Of a stretch of DNA of 43,903 nucleotides, positions 8,244 through 17,384 are shown piece after piece. The notes below the pieces were generated by a model. The model ran no database searches. It saw only the letters and a program-made list of their open reading frames with translations, and was not told the origin of the DNA. The stretch is from an uncultured Bacilli bacterium (lineage in GTDB: Bacteria > Bacillota_I > Bacilli_A > RF39 > UBA660): contig CANQPA010000006.1 of the NCBI GenBank assembly GCA_947625635.1, positions 1 through 43,903 on the forward strand. Direction: 5' to 3'. Every line of letters starts with the position of its first letter. The first letter of the stretch is position 1. The translations under genes and the position numbers were made by a program.

Positions 8244-8467
8244 TGAGTCTAGATATACAATTCAAATTGAAAAATAACCCCTTGTATGTAAAATACCTTC
8301 ATGAAAATTCCTATTGGTATAAATATTTGAACCGAGATCCAGATAAATTTGACGAATTTGTGAATGAAGTTAAAGTAAATTACAAATTAAGACCAACAGA
8401 TAAAATAAATAAGGCTTTATCTACTTTTGAAATGATAAGTACAATTATTTCCTCTTTAAATAAATAG
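8243..8467 (+). CDS. ylbE: YlbE-like protein
   Basis: This 74-residue protein matches the YlbE family in length and in its core YVKYLHENSYWYKYLNRDP, where Bacillus YlbE has a similar WY-rich motif. It has no membrane segment. The ATG at 8243 overlaps the stop of ylbD by one base, so the two proteins are probably made in equal amounts. Function unknown. The pair lies directly before rsmD, as in Bacillus, where ylbF and ylbG intervene. Confidence 0.8.
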   Translation: MSLDIQFKLKNNPLYVKYLHENSYWYKYLNRDPDKFDEFVNEVKVNYKLRPTDKINKALSTFEMISTIISSLNK

Positions 8468-8498
8468 TAAAATATGTTAAAATTGTTTAGGTGATTTT

Positions 8499-9038
8499 AT
8501 GCGAATAATAAGTGGTAAATATAAAGGTAAAAATTTAATTGGATTTAATATTCAAGGTACAAGGCCCACCATGGATAGAATTAAAGAATCAATGTTTGCA
8601 ATAATTCAAAATCATATTAAAAAGAGTACAGTATTGGATCTTTTTGCTGGAAGTGGTTCATTAGGAATAGAAGCTTTGAGTAATGGAGCGGATAGTTGTT
8701 ATTTTATTGATGAAAATATTGATCTTATAAATATTATAAAACAAAATACATTAAATATGAGTGAAGAAATTGATATAATTAAAATGGATTATAATGATGC
8801 TTTGAAGTATTTTAAAACAAAAAATATTAGATTTGATATTATATTTTTGGATCCACCATATAAAGCTAATTTAATAAATGATGCTTTAAATAAAATAATT
8901 GAATATAATTTGCTTAAGCCAAATGGGATAGTCGTTTGCGAATATGAAACTGAGGAAATAAATACTAATAAATTAAATTTAATTAAAGAAAAAAAATATG
9001 GAAGTAAATATATAAGAATATACAGTAAAAATAATTAA
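8499..9038 (+). CDS. rsmD: 16S rRNA (guanine966-N2)-methyltransferase
   Basis: A 179-residue Rossmann methyltransferase that methylates G966 of 16S rRNA in the small subunit. The family start MRIISGKYKGKNL and TRPTMDRIKESMF are present. SAM binding is by VLDLFAGSGSLGIEALS (about residues 45-61), and the catalytic IFLDPPY motif (N6/N2 MTase DPPY type) is near residue 119. It corresponds to Bacillus YlbH. It starts 31 bp after ylbE with AGGTGATTTT as ribosome site. In Bacillus coaD follows; here a surface hydrolase with its own promoter follows instead. Confidence 0.93.
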   Translation: MRIISGKYKGKNLIGFNIQGTRPTMDRIKESMFAIIQNHIKKSTVLDLFAGSGSLGIEALSNGADSCYFIDENIDLINIIKQNTLNMSEEIDIIKMDYNDALKYFKTKNIRFDIIFLDPPYKANLINDALNKIIEYNLLKPNGIVVCEYETEEINTNKLNLIKEKKYGSKYIRIYSKNN

Positions 9039-9054
9039 AATATTAAATACAGAC

Positions 9055-9083
9055 TGTACAAGTTTGTCGTTTTTTGGTATAAT
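9055..9083 (+). promoter_or_regulatory. Promoter of the glucosaminidase gene
   Basis: TGTACA (9055-9060), 17 bp, TATAAT (9078-9083) with an extended -10 TGG in front. It lies 20 bp upstream of the start codon. Confidence 0.65.
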
Positions 9084-9102
9084 TAATTAGAAGGTAGGTG
9101 GT

Positions 9103-11166
9103 ATGATGAAGAAATTTTATATAAATTTATTTGTCTTTTTTATACTATCTTTTATTTATATTAATAATGTTCAAGCTAATTATACGGCAACTGTTGTTAA
9201 TCCAGAGGGTGCATCTTGTAGTCTAAGGAGTAATTCATCTGGTTATTGTTTTTATAAAGATAAAACTTTAAATGACTATTTAAGCCCTGTTGTTTGGTTG
9301 GATACTGGTGATGAGGTTACTGTTTTAGATGGATATCCCAATGTTCCTACAAATAATTCAAATGTATGTAAAGATTATTATGTTTATGTAAGCCATGTTT
9401 TTTATAAAGATAAAGTTACTTATTATGGATATTACTGCCATAATAATTTAACGACTACTTTATTAAATGATTCATTAAAAAAGGAGTTTAGAGATGCTGG
9501 ATTTCCAGAAAGTTACTGGGAAAAATTGGCAATACTAAAAACAGCACATCCAAATTGGTCATTTAAAGCAATAAATACACAGCTCTCATTTCATGAAGCA
9601 GTACTCAATCAAACATATAGTAATAAAAGTTTGCTCAGAAGAAGTATGTCCAATAATTATGCATATTTATCATTAAGCGAAGACTCTTTTAATTATTATA
9701 ATGATAGATTTATACCTTACGATGATACTACTGGATCTGATCCGTGGTATAAGACAAATTATAATACAATTGCATACTATATGGATCCTAGAAATTTCTT
9801 ATCTGATATGTATATATTTCAATTTGAAACATTATCATATGATAATAATGTTTCAGATGACAAATTAAGAAATAGTATTAGTAGTATATTTGGAAATGAT
9901 TATCTAGGAAACTACACAGAGACTTTTTTGGAAGCTGGAAAGGAAAGTAAAGTAAATCCAATATATTTGGCGTCTTTATCAAAAGAAGAGGTATCGAATG
10001 GTCCGACTCCAGGTACAGCAATAGACGGTGAATACAATAATATGTATAATTTTTATAATATAGGCGCAAATAGTGGGGCAGATCCAGTTTATAATGGATT
10101 AAATTTTGCTTCATATACTGACGAATCAACATTAAGACCTTGGAATACAACAGAAAGAGCAATAAAAGGAGGAGCAATATGGATTTTTAATAATTATGTT
10201 GCTCCAGGGCAGGATACTAGTTATTTTAAAAAGTATAATGTTGTATATAATTATTTACTTTCAATAGGAAGAACTCCTATTTATAATAATTATGCTCATC
10301 AATATATGCAAAATATATCAGCTCCGTCGAATGAAGCTGTAACAACGTATCGTTCATATTCAAAAAATAATATGTTGGGATTAAGTTATGCATTTTTTAT
10401 TCCAGTATATAATGATATGCCCTCATCGACACCACTTCCAACAAACTCAGGATGGCCAAATAACTATCTGAAAAGTATGAATATAAATGGAAATACTGTT
10501 GCTGGATTTGACGGCGGAGTTACCGAATATAACTATAATTTGGATATTAATAATCCGGTTATAACAATAAAAGCAGAAGCGATAAGTGGTAGATCAAAGA
10601 TTGAAGGTACCGGCACATTTACGATAAATGGAAATACAACAAAAGTTGTTAAAGTAACAGCTGAAAATGGTGATGTTAAAAATTATAAAATAAATATAAA
10701 ATTGACTGGTACAAAATTTGAGGATCCTGTTGATGTTAAAACGACATTAAATAATGCAGGAATTAAAAATAATGATAAGTATTTGAGCGGATTTGCAGTA
10801 GGCAGTGATATAGGCATGATAAAAACCAAAATATTGAATATTAATAAAGATGCCATTGTTTATTTAAAAAATAGTAGCGGAAAAGAAAAAAATAGTGGTG
10901 CCATAGCTACAGGAGATAAAATTACTGTAACTGTAAATGGACAAACTAAAGATTTTGAAGCTGTTATATATGGTGATGTAAGTGGGGATGGTAAAATAGA
11001 TAATATTGACTTTATTAGATTAAAAAAATATTTATTAAAAACAATTACGTTGAATAAGGTTTATGAAGAGTCAATAGATTTATCTAAAGACGGCAAAATA
11101 GATAATATTGATTTCATTAGACTAAAAAAATATTTGTTAGGTGATAAGTCAATAATAAATCAATAA
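9103..11166 (+). CDS. Secreted GH73-type N-acetylglucosaminidase with cadherin-like and dockerin-like C-terminal domains
   Basis: A 687-residue exported autolysin-type enzyme expected to cut the GlcNAc-MurNAc bond of peptidoglycan. The signal peptide is residues 1-25 (cleavage near VQA). An SH3-like wall-binding region covers about 26-115. The glucosaminidase domain covers about 250-400, with [11 protein letters not shown] (E295 or E296 probably catalytic) and [12 protein letters not shown] cadherin-like beta-sandwich follows at about 455-545. A further small domain is at about 550-620. Two dockerin-like EF-hand repeats end the protein: [13 protein letters not shown] (624-636) and [12 protein letters not shown] (659-670), each followed by the same FIRLKKYLL helix. 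ATG 9103 or 9106 may be used, both after AGGTGG. It is followed after 14 bp by a membrane-anchored surface protein, probably a partner. Confidence 0.87.
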   Translation: MMKKFYINLFVFFILSFIYINNVQANYTATVVNPEGASCSLRSNSSGYCFYKDKTLNDYLSPVVWLDTGDEVTVLDGYPNVPTNNSNVCKDYYVYVSHVFYKDKVTYYGYYCHNNLTTTLLNDSLKKEFRDAGFPESYWEKLAILKTAHPNWSFKAINTQLSFHEAVLNQTYSNKSLLRRSMSNNYAYLSLSEDSFNYYNDRFIPYDDTTGSDPWYKTNYNTIAYYMDPRNFLSDMYIFQFETLSYDNNVSDDKLRNSISSIFGNDYLGNYTETFLEAGKESKVNPIYLASLSKEEVSNGPTPGTAIDGEYNNMYNFYNIGANSGADPVYNGLNFASYTDESTLRPWNTTERAIKGGAIWIFNNYVAPGQDTSYFKKYNVVYNYLLSIGRTPIYNNYAHQYMQNISAPSNEAVTTYRSYSKNNMLGLSYAFFIPVYNDMPSSTPLPTNSGWPNNYLKSMNINGNTVAGFDGGVTEYNYNLDINNPVITIKAEAISGRSKIEGTGTFTINGNTTKVVKVTAENGDVKNYKINIKLTGTKFEDPVDVKTTLNNAGIKNNDKYLSGFAVGSDIGMIKTKILNINKDAIVYLKNSSGKEKNSGAIATGDKITVTVNGQTKDFEAVIYGDVSGDGKIDNIDFIRLKKYLLKTITLNKVYEESIDLSKDGKIDNIDFIRLKKYLLGDKSIINQ

Positions 11167-11180
11167 AGGAGATAAATATT

Positions 11181-12455
11181 ATGAGCAAGAAAAAAATTAG
11201 TTTTATTATTATATGCATATTTTGTTTTATTACAAAAATAAATGCTTACACTTATTCGCTTAATTCTTCTAGTTCTAATGTAACGGTAGGAAGTAGTGTA
11301 AGTGTAACTTTAAGAACGGAAGATGTAATGGGATTTTATAATATTACATCATCTAATGGTTCAATACTAGCTGGAGGAGATGGTGGAAGTATTGATTCCC
11401 CAGACCCTTATTCAAAGACATTTGTTTTTACTGCAAAATCTGTTGGAACTACTACGATAGTAGTTTCACCAACCGGAGGAGGATTAAATGTTTTTTCTAC
11501 TGAGGAACCACTATATCAACGATCTGTTACAATAACAGTAGTTGCTAAAAATACACCACCTTCTATAAATGTAAATCCTACATACAGCAGTAATAATTAC
11601 CTAAAAAATTTGACAGTAGAAGGTTATGATTTAACACCGAATTTTGAAAAAAATACTTTAGAATATAATATAACTTTAAACCCTGGTACTGAAAAAATTA
11701 ATATTGGAGCAGTAGCAGAAGATAGTGATGCTAATGTAAAAGGTATAGGCGAGTTAGAGGTTAGTGAAGGGATTAATACATTCGATATTGTAGTTGTTGC
11801 AGAAAATGGAAATGAGAGAATTTATAAATTGATTGTAACTGTGGAGGAAAAGGATCCTATTAAAGTTAAGGTTAATGGTGGAGACTATACAGTAGTAAAA
11901 AAGAAGGAATTATTGGGTATAAAAGATGGTTATGAAGATACTACCGTTAAGATAAATAATTTTGATATTCCAGCTTTGTATAATAAGATTACAGGGGTAA
12001 CGCTTGTTGGATTAAAAGATAAAGATGGCAATATAGTTCTGTATTCGTATGATACTAAAACTGGAGAATATAGGGAGTATAAGGAATTTAAATTCGATTT
12101 AATGAATTTATATATTCATGAAAATAAAAATAGTAAATATAAAAAAATTACTATAAAGCTTCAAGATAAGGAAATAATTGCATACGATTTAGAAGGAATA
12201 GAAGATTATTATTTATTATATGCAACTAATACAATGACAGGATATGAAGGTTATTATTTATATGATGTAAAAGAAAATTCTGTTCAGAGATATGACGTTA
12301 CATTATTGGATAAATTGACAAAACAAAAAGATAAATATTTAGCAGTAGTTCTTGTGTTAAGTAGTGTTTGTTTTTTAACAATGTTATTTTTACTCATTGA
12401 AATAAATAGAGATAGTAAATTAAAAAACGAAAATTGTAATTTGAGTTCAAATTAG
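11181..12455 (+). CDS. Membrane-anchored surface protein with Ig/cohesin-like and cadherin-like beta-sandwich domains
   Basis: The 424-residue protein has a signal peptide (1-22, ending INA) and a C-terminal transmembrane helix at about 386-408 with a short polar tail, so it is anchored outside the membrane. Residues about 25-120 form a beta-rich domain with VTVGSSVSVTL and FTAKSVGTTTIVV, like bacterial Ig or cohesin-like folds. Residues about 138-225 are a cadherin-like beta-sandwich (YLKNLTVEGYDL ... VVVAENGNERIYKL). The same domain type is in the upstream hydrolase. Residues 230-380 are an unassigned beta-rich region. The ribosome site AAAGGAG lies in the 14-bp gap, and the gene shares the promoter at 9055. 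It may hold the dockerin-bearing hydrolase at the surface; this is inference. Confidence 0.78.
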   Translation: MSKKKISFIIICIFCFITKINAYTYSLNSSSSNVTVGSSVSVTLRTEDVMGFYNITSSNGSILAGGDGGSIDSPDPYSKTFVFTAKSVGTTTIVVSPTGGGLNVFSTEEPLYQRSVTITVVAKNTPPSINVNPTYSSNNYLKNLTVEGYDLTPNFEKNTLEYNITLNPGTEKINIGAVAEDSDANVKGIGELEVSEGINTFDIVVVAENGNERIYKLIVTVEEKDPIKVKVNGGDYTVVKKKELLGIKDGYEDTTVKINNFDIPALYNKITGVTLVGLKDKDGNIVLYSYDTKTGEYREYKEFKFDLMNLYIHENKNSKYKKITIKLQDKEIIAYDLEGIEDYYLLYATNTMTGYEGYYLYDVKENSVQRYDVTLLDKLTKQKDKYLAVVLVLSSVCFLTMLFLLIEINRDSKLKNENCNLSSN

Positions 12456-12493
12456 CAGACATTAATAGAAACAGTTTTATAAAAAATATATAG

Positions 12494-12519
12494 TACACTT
12501 TCAAAAAAAGTGTATTTTT
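12494..12519 (+). terminator. Intrinsic terminator of the surface-protein operon
   Basis: TACACTTT (12494-12501) and AAAGTGTA (12507-12514) make a perfect 8-bp stem followed by TTTTT. Confidence 0.87.
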
Positions 12520-12534
12520 CTTGCACTAAAATTC

Positions 12535-12560
12535 AAAAAAAAGAGAAATAAATTTCTCTT
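12535..12560 (-). terminator. Intrinsic terminator of the minus-strand gene
   Basis: AAGAGAAA (12541-12548) and TTTCTCTT (12553-12560) form a stem; on the minus strand it is followed by a run of T (12540 down to 12535). It ends the transcript of the convergent gene at 12623-13228. Confidence 0.75.
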
Positions 12561-12622
12561 CTTCAGTATAAATTTTTATTAATACCAAATAGAAAGACAT
12601 AGATAATTCATTTTTTAATTTA

Positions 12623-13228
12623 TTAATGTATTAATGTATATGTGTTGAGTATTAGAAAACTAAGAATGATAATAATATTTAGAATATTAAAGAATTTACT
12701 TATTTTTTTATTAGTAATTACGGATAATCCGAACATTAATACTAGCAGTACTATTAACAAACCTGATAATAGGTAGCTTCTTTGATCCTCTTGATAATTG
12801 GTAAATATCAATAAATAAATATAATATCCTATGCAAAGCAGATTAATTTCACCAATAATATTTAAAACGGAAATACCTTTTTTCTTCTTTTTATTATTTT
12901 CAAGTTTAACTTCTTCAAGATTGAATTTCATTTGCCGAGTTAATTCTAATATTTGAGTTTTTCCCAAATTTTTTTCTTTTTCATCATCGTTAATATGTTG
13001 ATCCACATTTTTATTTTTTGATTTTGATTCTACAATTAAATCTTTTTCATTTTTTTTCTTTTCTTTTATCATGTCTATGATATCATCTGCGTTATTTAAC
13101 TTTTTTTCTTGTTCTTTTTCAAGTTGCCTTTGTTTTTTTTCACTCCTAGACATCAAATCTGTAAAAGATGAAGTTTTATCCAAATCATTTTCTTTTATGT
13201 CTGATAAATCGATAGTTCTTTTATTCAT
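12623..13228 (-). CDS. Hypothetical membrane protein with charged N-terminal half
   Basis: I cannot name this protein of 201 residues. The first 120 are highly charged, Lys/Glu-rich, probably coiled coil or disordered. Three hydrophobic helices then lie at about 120-142, 151-170 and 178-199. The start at 13228 is supported by GGTGATAAT just upstream on the minus strand, and TATAAT on that strand at 13249-13244 is a likely -10 box. It sits alone between two plus-strand operons and has its own terminator. Topology suggests a cytoplasmic coiled-coil region attached to a three-helix membrane domain. Confidence 0.75.
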   Translation of the reverse strand: MNKRTIDLSDIKENDLDKTSSFTDLMSRSEKKQRQLEKEQEKKLNNADDIIDMIKEKKKNEKDLIVESKSKNKNVDQHINDDEKEKNLGKTQILELTRQMKFNLEEVKLENNKKKKKGISVLNIIGEINLLCIGYYIYLLIFTNYQEDQRSYLLSGLLIVLLVLMFGLSVITNKKISKFFNILNIIIILSFLILNTYTLIH

Positions 13229-13320
13229 ATTATCACCATAATAATTATAACCTAAAATATCAAAAAAATAAAGTTTTAATGATAAAAAGTGACAATTATA
13301 TAAAAAAAACTACAAATACT

Positions 13321-13348
13321 TTGTAAATGATGTTAAATATGATATAAT
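13321..13348 (+). promoter_or_regulatory. Promoter of the polysaccharide operon
   Basis: TTGTAA (13321-13326), 16 bp and TATAAT (13343-13348), 17 bp before the tagO start. No other clear promoter or terminator was seen until the gene at 26433, so this probably drives much of the operon. Confidence 0.6.
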
Positions 13349-13364
13349 TAAGTAGGTGATATGA

Positions 13365-14420
13365 ATGAATAATACAAATATTACTACAATTTTACTTATG
13401 GTTTTTATACCATTCGTATTTGTTGCATTAATAATACCTTTTATAAAAAATATAGCTTTTCACGTTGGAGCCTTAGATATACCTAATGAAAGGAAAGTTC
13501 ATAAAACTCCTATGCCAAGATTAGGAGGTGTTGGGATATATGCAGGTTTTTTATTAGGATATATGATATTCGGAGAACATACCCCAACTATGAATTCTAT
13601 CTTAATTGGTAGTTTTGTTTTATTGATTACAGGGATTATAGATGATATAAAACCTCTACAGCCACTTTATAAATTAGTTGGTCAAATTATTGCTGCTTTG
13701 ATATTAGTATTTTATGGTAATTTACTTTTAAATGATGTAAGCTTTTTCGGAATTTATTTTAAATTTGGTTGGTTTGCATATCCAGTAACAATTTTATTTG
13801 TATTGGGTTGTATAAATTGCTTAAATTTAATAGATGGATTAGATGGATTAGCTGGAGGAATAAGTGCGATTTTTTTTCTTACAATTGGTATAATAGCCTA
13901 TTGTCAAGGAAGAATAGGTTTATCTGTTGTTATAACATTTATAATGTTAGGTTCTACTTTAGGCTTTTTGATTCATAATTTTAATCCTGCTAAAATATTT
14001 ATGGGTGATTCCGGGTCAATGTTTTTAGGATTTATAATTGCTGTAATAACACTTCTTGGATTTAAAACAATAATAACATCTTCTATAATTATTCCTCTTT
14101 GTATCTTAATAGTTCCTATATTAGATACAATTTGTGCAATTGTAAGAAGGAAATTGAAAGGTGAAAGCATTGGTACCCCTGATAAGAGTCATTTTCATCA
14201 TCAATTATTAAGAAGAAATTATAGCATTAAGGTAACTGTTTTAATTATATATTTAATTACTGCATTATTTTCATTTGCTTCTATTATATGGTTAATTGTT
14301 GACAAGGAAATCGGTTATACCATATATGGTATATTAATGTTGACACTTACAATATTTGTATTTAGAACGGATATATTGTTTGAACATAAAAAAAAAGATG
14401 AAAAAAATGAATTATCATGA
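13365..14420 (+). CDS. tagO: Undecaprenyl-phosphate GlcNAc-1-phosphate transferase (TagO/WecA family)
   Basis: The 351-residue polytopic membrane enzyme transfers a HexNAc-1-phosphate (usually GlcNAc) from its UDP form to undecaprenyl phosphate, the first step of wall teichoic acid or lipid-linked glycan synthesis. About 10-11 helices are visible. Family motifs: IDDIKPL (D93, D94, Mg/substrate), NCLNLIDGLDGLAGG (about 151-165), FMGDSGSMF, and the cytoplasmic loop DKSHFHHQLLRR, typical of WecA/TagO rather than MraY. ATG 13365 follows AGGTGA (13354-13359); an earlier ATG at 13361 is out of frame. The 3' end overlaps the remnant of glf. As first gene of the glycan operon it probably starts the repeat unit, though it may also serve teichoic acid synthesis. 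Confidence 0.93.
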   Translation: MNNTNITTILLMVFIPFVFVALIIPFIKNIAFHVGALDIPNERKVHKTPMPRLGGVGIYAGFLLGYMIFGEHTPTMNSILIGSFVLLITGIIDDIKPLQPLYKLVGQIIAALILVFYGNLLLNDVSFFGIYFKFGWFAYPVTILFVLGCINCLNLIDGLDGLAGGISAIFFLTIGIIAYCQGRIGLSVVITFIMLGSTLGFLIHNFNPAKIFMGDSGSMFLGFIIAVITLLGFKTIITSSIIIPLCILIVPILDTICAIVRRKLKGESIGTPDKSHFHHQLLRRNYSIKVTVLIIYLITALFSFASIIWLIVDKEIGYTIYGILMLTLTIFVFRTDILFEHKKKDEKNELS

Positions 14421-14930
14421 TTATGATGCAATAGTTGTTGGAACAGGATTTGCGGGTGCAACTATTGCAGAAAGATTGGCTAATGATAGTAATAAAAAAG
14501 TATTAGTTATTGATAAAAGGAATCACATTGGAGGTAACATGTATGATTATATGGATAATAATGGAATAATTATACATAAATATGGACCTCATTTATTTCA
14601 TACAAATTTAGATAATGTTTACGAATATTTATCAAAATTTACAAAATGGTTTAAATATGAACATAGAGTTTTAGGTAAAGTAAAAAACAATTTAGTACCT
14701 ATTCCATTTAATTTAACATCGATAGAAAAAACTTTTAAAAAGGAAAGAACAGAAAAATTGAAAAAAATTTTATTGGATAAGTTCGAATTAAACAAAAAAA
14801 TACCTATATTAGAATTAAAAAAATCGACAATTTATACTTGATTAGAAGATTTGCACAATATAAGTATTATAATATGGATTTGGTAATAAATGAGGCATTA
14901 AAGCTTTATGAAATGATAAAAGGAGAATAA
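14398..14930 (+). pseudogene. glf: UDP-galactopyranose mutase, broken by internal deletion
   Basis: The 5' part encodes the N-terminal FAD-binding segment of Glf: AIVVGTGFAGATIAERL, VIDKRNHIGGNMYDY, YGPHLFHT, then KIPILELKKS, where the frame runs into TGA at 14839-14841. In another frame, 14826-14930 encodes the authentic Glf C-terminus: DNLYLI, then RFAQYKYYNMDLV, then a final helix ending MIKGE and TAA. About 142 N-terminal and 34 C-terminal codons remain of an enzyme of about 365-370 residues, so roughly 190 central codons are missing and the junction near 14825 is out of frame. Glf converts UDP-Galp to UDP-Galf; a working enzyme cannot be made from this copy. An assembly error is the alternative explanation. 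Confidence 0.85.
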
Positions 14931-14932
14931 CA

Positions 14933-15928
14933 ATGGCAAAAGTAAGTGTAATAGTACCAATTTATAATGTAGAACAGTATTTACCTAAGTGTCTAGATTC
15001 ACTGATAAATCAGACTTTTAATGATATTGAAATTTTGGCAATAAGTGATGGCAGCCCGGACAACAGTGTAGAGATAATTAAGAAATATGCAAAAAAAGAT
15101 AATAGAGTGAAGTGCATTGAAAAGGAAAATGGAGGATATGGATCTGTTTTAGAATATGCAATTAAGCATATAGAAACAGAATATTTCATAATATGTGATC
15201 CTGATGATTGGTTGAGAAAAGATTCGATAGAAATCTTATATAATAAGGCTAAAGAATTTAAAACTGATTTAGTAATCGGATCCAAGTATTTAGTTTATAG
15301 TGATAACAATGAACAAAAATATGATGATTCTAAAATTAAAAATGTAAATGTGGATATATTAGATAACAAAAAGTATGAAAATGACGAATTAGGAAAAGCG
15401 TTCTTTTTAACTCCATCTCCTCATTCAAAATTATATAAGACAAAATATGCAAAGAAAATAAAATTTCCATCCAAAGTTAGTTTTACAGATTTTTTATTAT
15501 TTACCTTGTACGTTAATAGATGTAAAAGTTTTGTTTATATAAAAGATGCATTATCTTATTACTTGGTTGATAGGCCAGGTAATACTATGACTGATGTTAA
15601 ACCTAGAATTTTTGATTATCATTATACTGTGTTTTATTCAGTAATGGAACAAATTGATAATAAAAATAGTCAAAAATATTTATATAGTCATATGTTAGAT
15701 CATTATAGATATATATGTTTTGAACTAAAAAAATGTAATGATTTAAAGGTGAAAAAAGAAAAGGCCGACAAGATTTATGAGTTATTGAATTTATTATATC
15801 CTTATAAAAAAATAATAAAAAAAGAAGAATATATATTTCCATTAAAACAATCAAGGTATAATAGATTACTATTAAATCATTTAACGAGCAAAAAATTTTT
15901 TGATAATTTAATAAAGAAGGAGAGATAA
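14933..15928 (+). CDS. Glycosyltransferase family 2
   Basis: A 331-residue cytoplasmic GT-A transferase that adds one sugar to the lipid-linked repeat unit. The start VSVIVPIYNVEQYLPKCLDS is classic GT2. Nucleotide-sugar binding is at ISDGSPDNS (D39), and the metal site is CDPDDWL (D89-x-D91-D92). The acceptor-side segment NGGYGSVLEYAI differs from the usual GxSxARN, so this is a distinct subgroup. A long lysine-rich C-terminal helical region follows. AGGAG (14921-14925) lies within the tail of the glf remnant and serves ATG 14933. The donor sugar cannot be told from sequence. Confidence 0.88.
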   Translation: MAKVSVIVPIYNVEQYLPKCLDSLINQTFNDIEILAISDGSPDNSVEIIKKYAKKDNRVKCIEKENGGYGSVLEYAIKHIETEYFIICDPDDWLRKDSIEILYNKAKEFKTDLVIGSKYLVYSDNNEQKYDDSKIKNVNVDILDNKKYENDELGKAFFLTPSPHSKLYKTKYAKKIKFPSKVSFTDFLLFTLYVNRCKSFVYIKDALSYYLVDRPGNTMTDVKPRIFDYHYTVFYSVMEQIDNKNSQKYLYSHMLDHYRYICFELKKCNDLKVKKEKADKIYELLNLLYPYKKIIKKEEYIFPLKQSRYNRLLLNHLTSKKFFDNLIKKER

Positions 15929-15929
15929 T

Positions 15930-17381
15930 GTGAAAAATAAGATAACAAAAAATTATATATATAATTTTGCCTTTACAATATTATCATTTTTAACACCTAT
16001 AATAACTGCACCTTATCTAGCTAGAACTCTTGGATCAGAAAGCATGGGAATAAATACCTATACTTATTCTATCGTGTATTGGTTTATTTTGTTTGGAATG
16101 CTTGGGGTATCAATTTATGGTAGTAAAGAAGTGGCAAAAGTATCAGATGATAGAGAAAAATTATCAAGAAAATTTTCTGAAATTTTTTGCTTACAACTAT
16201 TTAATTTATTTATATCCACGATTATATTTTATATAATATTTTTAATATTTGATTTTAAATACAAAAACGCCTTTCTTCTTCAAGGATTAATGATAGTTGC
16301 TTGTGTGTTTGATATATTATGGCTGTTTAATGGATTAGAGGACTTTAAGAAAATAACAATAAGAAATTTTATTGTTAAGATATTATTAGTAGTATTAATT
16401 ATATTATTCATTAAAAATCCTAAACAATATATGCTTTATATTGGAATATCAGTTGGTATGAGCTTTTTTAACAATATAGTTATGTGGATTAATTTAAAAA
16501 AGTATGTAGATTTTATAAAACCTTCAATAAAAAATATATATAGTCATTTAAAAGGAACAATAGTGCTTTTTTTGCCACAAATAGCAACTACAATTTATAG
16601 TGTTTTTGATCAAACTATGATAGGATGGCTTTATAATGATGTAAGCGAGGTAACATTTTATAATCAAGCTTATAAATTTGTAAATATGTTTTTATTTGTC
16701 ACTACTACAATTGGAACAGTAATGTTACCTAGAATAGTAAAATCAAGAGAAAAAGAAGGAGATACCAAAGTCAAGGAGTTAACTAATAGGACGCTTAGAA
16801 TGGCATTGTTTCTTTCCATACCAATTGCTTTTGGAATATTCTCAATATCTATGTATTTCATACCTTGGTTTTTAACAGAGAAATTTTATAAAGTTGGTTA
16901 CTTAATGAGTATATTATCTCCAATTATAATATTTCTTTCTGTTACTAATGTTTTTGGAACTCAATATATGATTTCAACAGATAAATATAAAAATTATACT
17001 TTATCAGTTACTATAGGATGTGTGATTAATTTAATTCTTAATACTCTCACAATATCTAGTTTAGGGGCTTATGGGGCATCAATTGCTACTGTATTTACTG
17101 AATTTTTTGTTTTAGTATATCAGTATATAGTTGTAAGAAAAGAATTTGATTTTAATGGAGTAAAACTGTCGTCTTTAAAATATTTAACTTGTGCTTTGGC
17201 TATGTCCATAGTAGTAATAATTGTTGGAGAATTGTTAGGTGTAAATTTATTTAGTAATTTAATTCAGGTAGCAGTAGGTTTTATTATTTATATTGGCTTA
17301 TTATTTTTAATGAAAGATGAAATGTTGAAATTTTTTATACATAAAATTCTAAGCTTATTACATATAAAAGAGGAGTGTTAA
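15930..17381 (+). CDS. Wzx-type oligosaccharide flippase
   Basis: A 483-residue MOP-superfamily membrane protein that moves the undecaprenyl-linked repeat unit across the membrane. It opens with basic residues and NFAFTILSFLTPIITAPYLARTLG, the usual polysaccharide-synthase (PF01943-like) N-terminus. About 14 hydrophobic helices can be counted, with a mid-protein FDQTMIGW segment and GAYGASIATVFTE near the C-terminus, both typical of the family. The start is GTG 15930, after AAGGAGAG (15917-15924), two bases after the previous stop. Together with the Wzy-like protein at 20632 it points to Wzx/Wzy-type assembly. Confidence 0.92.
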   Translation: MKNKITKNYIYNFAFTILSFLTPIITAPYLARTLGSESMGINTYTYSIVYWFILFGMLGVSIYGSKEVAKVSDDREKLSRKFSEIFCLQLFNLFISTIIFYIIFLIFDFKYKNAFLLQGLMIVACVFDILWLFNGLEDFKKITIRNFIVKILLVVLIILFIKNPKQYMLYIGISVGMSFFNNIVMWINLKKYVDFIKPSIKNIYSHLKGTIVLFLPQIATTIYSVFDQTMIGWLYNDVSEVTFYNQAYKFVNMFLFVTTTIGTVMLPRIVKSREKEGDTKVKELTNRTLRMALFLSIPIAFGIFSISMYFIPWFLTEKFYKVGYLMSILSPIIIFLSVTNVFGTQYMISTDKYKNYTLSVTIGCVINLILNTLTISSLGAYGASIATVFTEFFVLVYQYIVVRKEFDFNGVKLSSLKYLTCALAMSIVVIIVGELLGVNLFSNLIQVAVGFIIYIGLLFLMKDEMLKFFIHKILSLLHIKEEC

Positions 17382-17384
17382 AAA

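Noticed and set aside
9878-10177. Antisense frame in the glucosaminidase gene
   Set aside because: A Leu/Tyr-rich shadow frame without ribosome site, fully inside a well-supported gene. Other antisense frames (for example 2884-3102, 15010-15285, 20517-20828, 40409-40669) were left out for the same reason.
14356-14841. A complete 161-codon gene with Glf-like N-terminus
   Set aside because: Starts before 14398 only extend back into tagO, and the frame ends at a deletion junction with the Glf C-terminus recognisable in another frame, so this is a broken gene.
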